Assembly (NCBI GenBank): GCA_964472725.1
Contig: CAYYLZ010000085.1
Span: forward strand, 1-7,133
Length of the DNA stretch: 7,133 nt
Reading direction: 5' to 3'
Origin: RGIG6375 sp964472725
GTDB taxonomy: Bacteria; Bacillota; Clostridia; Oscillospirales; Oscillospiraceae
A model generated the notes under the pieces. It was given only the letters and a program-made list of their open reading frames with translations. It did not search any database and was not told the DNA's origin. A program made the position numbers and the translations under genes. The stretch's first letter is position 1. Every line of letters starts with the position of its first letter. Shown in pieces: positions 4,900-7,133 of the stretch.

Positions 4900-6237
4900 A
4901 TGGCACTTAAAGGTATTGATATATTCAAGCTCACTCCCAAGACCAACTGTAAGGAGTGCGGCAACCCCACCTGCATGGCTTTCTCCATGAAGGTTGCTTC
5001 CGGTGCAGTTGAAATCACCAAATGCCCCCACCTCTCTGATGAGGTTCTGGCAAAGGTTAACGAGTCCAACGCACCTCCCATGAAGACCATCGCTGTTAAG
5101 GCCGGCGACGCTGAGTTCAAGCTCGGCGGCGAGACCGTTCTTTACAGACACGAGAAGACCTTCGTAAGCAAGACCCTCTATGCTATGACCGTTTGCACCG
5201 ATATGGAAGACAACGATGCAAAGATCGCTGAGAGCATGAAGGTTGATTACGATCGTATCGGCGAGCGTATGTACTGCGAGTACATCTTCGTCAACTGCGG
5301 CGAGAAGAAGGACGAGTTCGTTGCTCTTGCTCAGAAGGCTGCTGCTGCAAACCGTGGCGTAGTCCTCAACTGCACTGATGTTGAGACCATGAAGGCTGCT
5401 GCTACCGCTATCAAGGACGCTCAGCCCATCCTCAACGGCGCAAACGCTTCCAACTACGAGGCTATGAGCGCTGTTGCTACCGAGCTCGGCTGCGTTCTCG
5501 GCGTTACCGGCGCTGACCTCGACGAGCTTTATGAAACCGTTACCAAGATCGAGGCTCTCGGCAACAAGAACCTCATTCTCGATGTCGGCACTGCTTCCGT
5601 CAAGGCCGCTTTCGAGGGCGCTGTTCAGATCCGCCGCGCTGCTCTCCTGAACAAGGACAGAACCTTCGGCTATCCCACCATCGTTAACGTTGGCAAGCTG
5701 GCTGCCGGCGACGAGGCTTTCGAGACCGCTCTCGCTTCCCTCTTCACCATGAAGTACGGCTCCATCGTTGTTCTCAGCGACATGACCTATGCAAAGTCCC
5801 TCGCGCTGCACGGCCTGCGCCAGAACGTATTCACCGATCCTCAGAAGCCCATGAAGGTCGAGCCCGGCATCTATCCCCTCAACAAGGCTGACGCTGATGC
5901 TCCCTGCTGCATCACCGTTGACTTTGCTCTTACTTACTTCGTCGTTTCCGGCGAGCTGGAGCGCTCCGGCGTTCCCTGCAACCTGCTCATCAGCGATGCA
6001 GGCGGCTACTCCGTTCTTACCGCTTGGGCAGCTGGTAAGCTGAGCGCAAGCACCATAGTTAAGTTCATTAACGAGTACGAAATTGCCAACAAGATCAACA
6101 ACCGCACCCTTATCCTTCCCGGTAAGGTAGCAGTTCTGAAGGGCGAAGTTCAGGATAAGCTTCCCGATTGGAACGTCGTTGTCGGTCCTGCCGAGGCAGT
6201 TGGCCTTGTTAAGTTCATGAAGGACCTCCAGGCTTAA
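4900..6237 (+). CDS. acsC: Corrinoid iron-sulfur protein, large subunit (CFeSP gamma)
   Basis: This 445-residue protein is the large CFeSP subunit, almost exactly the usual length. An N-terminal four-cysteine motif, Cys17-X2-Cys20-X4-Cys25-X16-Cys42, binds the low-potential [4Fe-4S] cluster that reactivates oxidised cob(II)amide. A TIM barrel with the GGETVLYRHEKTF segment (77-89) follows. The C-terminal corrinoid-binding domain contains DAGGYSVLTAWAAGK (366-380). The cobalt of the bound corrinoid accepts the methyl group from AcsE and passes it to the A-cluster of acetyl-CoA synthase. AGGAGG (4885-4890) overlaps the acsD stop codon and stands nine bases before the ATG, so the two subunits are probably made together. 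The gene is intact, with no missing cysteine. Its order after acsD is one of several seen in acetogens. Confidence 0.96.
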   Translation: MALKGIDIFKLTPKTNCKECGNPTCMAFSMKVASGAVEITKCPHLSDEVLAKVNESNAPPMKTIAVKAGDAEFKLGGETVLYRHEKTFVSKTLYAMTVCTDMEDNDAKIAESMKVDYDRIGERMYCEYIFVNCGEKKDEFVALAQKAAAANRGVVLNCTDVETMKAAATAIKDAQPILNGANASNYEAMSAVATELGCVLGVTGADLDELYETVTKIEALGNKNLILDVGTASVKAAFEGAVQIRRAALLNKDRTFGYPTIVNVGKLAAGDEAFETALASLFTMKYGSIVVLSDMTYAKSLALHGLRQNVFTDPQKPMKVEPGIYPLNKADADAPCCITVDFALTYFVVSGELERSGVPCNLLISDAGGYSVLTAWAAGKLSASTIVKFINEYEIANKINNRTLILPGKVAVLKGEVQDKLPDWNVVVGPAEAVGLVKFMKDLQA

Positions 6238-6285
6238 TCAGCCGGAACCTATCCCCCCTAATATTTATAAGGAGAGATTATTACC

Positions 6286-7071
6286 ATGGGTAAATTTGTA
6301 GTCATCGGTGAAAGAATTCACTGCATTTCCCCCGTTATCCGCGAGGCAATGAACACCATGAATCCCGAGCCCATCCTCAAGAGAGCCGAAGAGCAGCTCA
6401 AGGCTGGCGCTACCTATCTGGATCTGAACATCGGTCCTGCTGAGTCCAACGGCGAAGAGCTCATGAAGTGGGCTGTTACCACCCTGCAGGGTGCTTTCGA
6501 TAACGTTCCCCTCGCTCTCGACACCGCTAACATGAAGGCTATCGAGGCCGGTATCTCTGTTTACAACCGTTCCAAGGGCAAGCCCATCGTTAACTCCGCT
6601 GACGCTGGCGACCGTATCGAGTACATCGATCTGGCTGCTAACAACGACGCTATCTGCGTAGCTCTCTGCTCCAAGGCTGGCGTTCCTGCTGACAACGACG
6701 AGCGTATGGCTTACCTCCAGGAAATGCTCGAGCGTGGTCTCACCCTCGGCATGGAGCCCGAAGATCTGTGGTTCGACCCCCTGTTCCTTGTTATCAAGGG
6801 CATGCAGGATAAGCAGATGGACGTTCTCGAGTTCATCAGAATGATTTCTGAGCAGGGCCTCAACTCTACCGGTGGTCTGTCCAACAACTCCAACGGTATG
6901 CCCAAGCACATCCGTCCCATCATGGATAGCGCTATGGTTGCTATGGCTATGATGTGCGGCCTCACCTCCGCTATCGTTAACCCCTGCGACCTGCGTCTCA
7001 TGGAGACCATCAAGTCCTGCGACATCATCAAGAACGAGACTCTGTACGCTGACAGCTATCTCGAGATCTAA
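6286..7071 (+). CDS. acsE: Methyltetrahydrofolate:corrinoid iron-sulfur protein methyltransferase
   Basis: This 261-residue protein is the homodimeric MeTr that transfers the N5-methyl of methyl-tetrahydrofolate to Co(I) of CFeSP, joining the methyl and carbonyl branches of the Wood-Ljungdahl pathway. It is a single pterin-binding TIM barrel of full family length. Visible pterin-site motifs are YLDLNIGP (44-51), LALDT (77-81, D79), PIVNSADAG (100-108, N103), LWFDPLFL (161-168, D164) and GLSNNSNG (197-204). The Asn after GLS (N200) matches the position of the conserved Asn that assists N5 activation; the residue mapping is mine by motif. Methionine synthase domains share this fold, but the gene context and the short stand-alone length favour AcsE. 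AAGGAG (6269-6274) is 11 bases before the ATG, a somewhat long spacer. The gene follows acsC by 48 bp and is the last gene before the terminator. Confidence 0.95.
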   Translation: MGKFVVIGERIHCISPVIREAMNTMNPEPILKRAEEQLKAGATYLDLNIGPAESNGEELMKWAVTTLQGAFDNVPLALDTANMKAIEAGISVYNRSKGKPIVNSADAGDRIEYIDLAANNDAICVALCSKAGVPADNDERMAYLQEMLERGLTLGMEPEDLWFDPLFLVIKGMQDKQMDVLEFIRMISEQGLNSTGGLSNNSNGMPKHIRPIMDSAMVAMAMMCGLTSAIVNPCDLRLMETIKSCDIIKNETLYADSYLEI

Positions 7072-7102
7072 TTGCAGAACCACTTGCTCCTAAAAGGACA
7101 AT

Positions 7103-7133
7103 GCGGGGAGCGGCTATCCGCTCCCCGCTTTTT
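7103..7133 (+). terminator. Rho-independent terminator of the acs operon
   Basis: A perfect 11-bp GC-rich stem (7103-7113 with 7118-7128, loop CTAT) is followed directly by five T residues that reach the window edge. It lies 31 bp after the acsE stop codon. The strength suggests that transcription from the operon promoter ends here. Confidence 0.95.

Noticed and set aside
3144..7083. Four long minus-strand open frames opposite cooC, acsD, acsC and acsE
   Set aside because: All are in register with well-recognised plus-strand genes, have no family signature, and follow from the rarity of TTA, CTA and TCA codons.

Overview
The window looks like chromosomal DNA from an anaerobic Gram-positive bacterium of the Clostridia. 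This rests on the protein families (Wood-Ljungdahl methyl-transfer proteins in the bacterial acetogen arrangement), strong AGGAGG-type ribosome binding sites, sigma-A-like promoters in AT-rich spacers, and an intergenic palindromic repeat of a kind I associate with gut Clostridia (Oscillospiraceae-like). The genus cannot be fixed from the sequence alone.

Layout. Positions 1-331 hold no supportable gene but are rich in structure: a weak hairpin with a T-run, a perfect 16-bp stem-loop (77-112), and a MITE-like element with imperfect terminal inverted repeats (163-274). Positions 332-2080 (minus strand) encode a complete fused ABC exporter half-transporter. Positions 2081-2501 are an AT-rich divergent promoter region, with one candidate promoter for the exporter, two for the plus strand, and a possibly structured leader. 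From 2502 to 7071 six plus-strand genes run in one direction with short gaps (14-48 bp). They are a histidine-rich probable metal-binding protein, CooT, CooC/AcsF, AcsD, AcsC and AcsE. A textbook intrinsic terminator (7103-7133) closes the unit.

How the genes work together. AcsE moves the methyl group of methyl-tetrahydrofolate to the cobalt of the corrinoid iron-sulfur protein AcsCD, which hands it to acetyl-CoA synthase. The first three genes look like a nickel-handling module for CODH/ACS: a nickel-binding CooT, the CooC-type ATPase that serves nickel-site assembly, and a His-rich protein resembling CooJ in composition but with the His tract at the opposite end. The catalytic CODH/ACS genes (acsA, acsB) are absent, and the terminator directly after acsE means they are not downstream in the same transcript.

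The most interesting items are the His-rich/CooT/CooC triad fused to the CFeSP-methyltransferase operon, the His-rich protein itself, and the double-promoter region with a palindrome over the first ribosome binding site. The exporter appears functionally unrelated.
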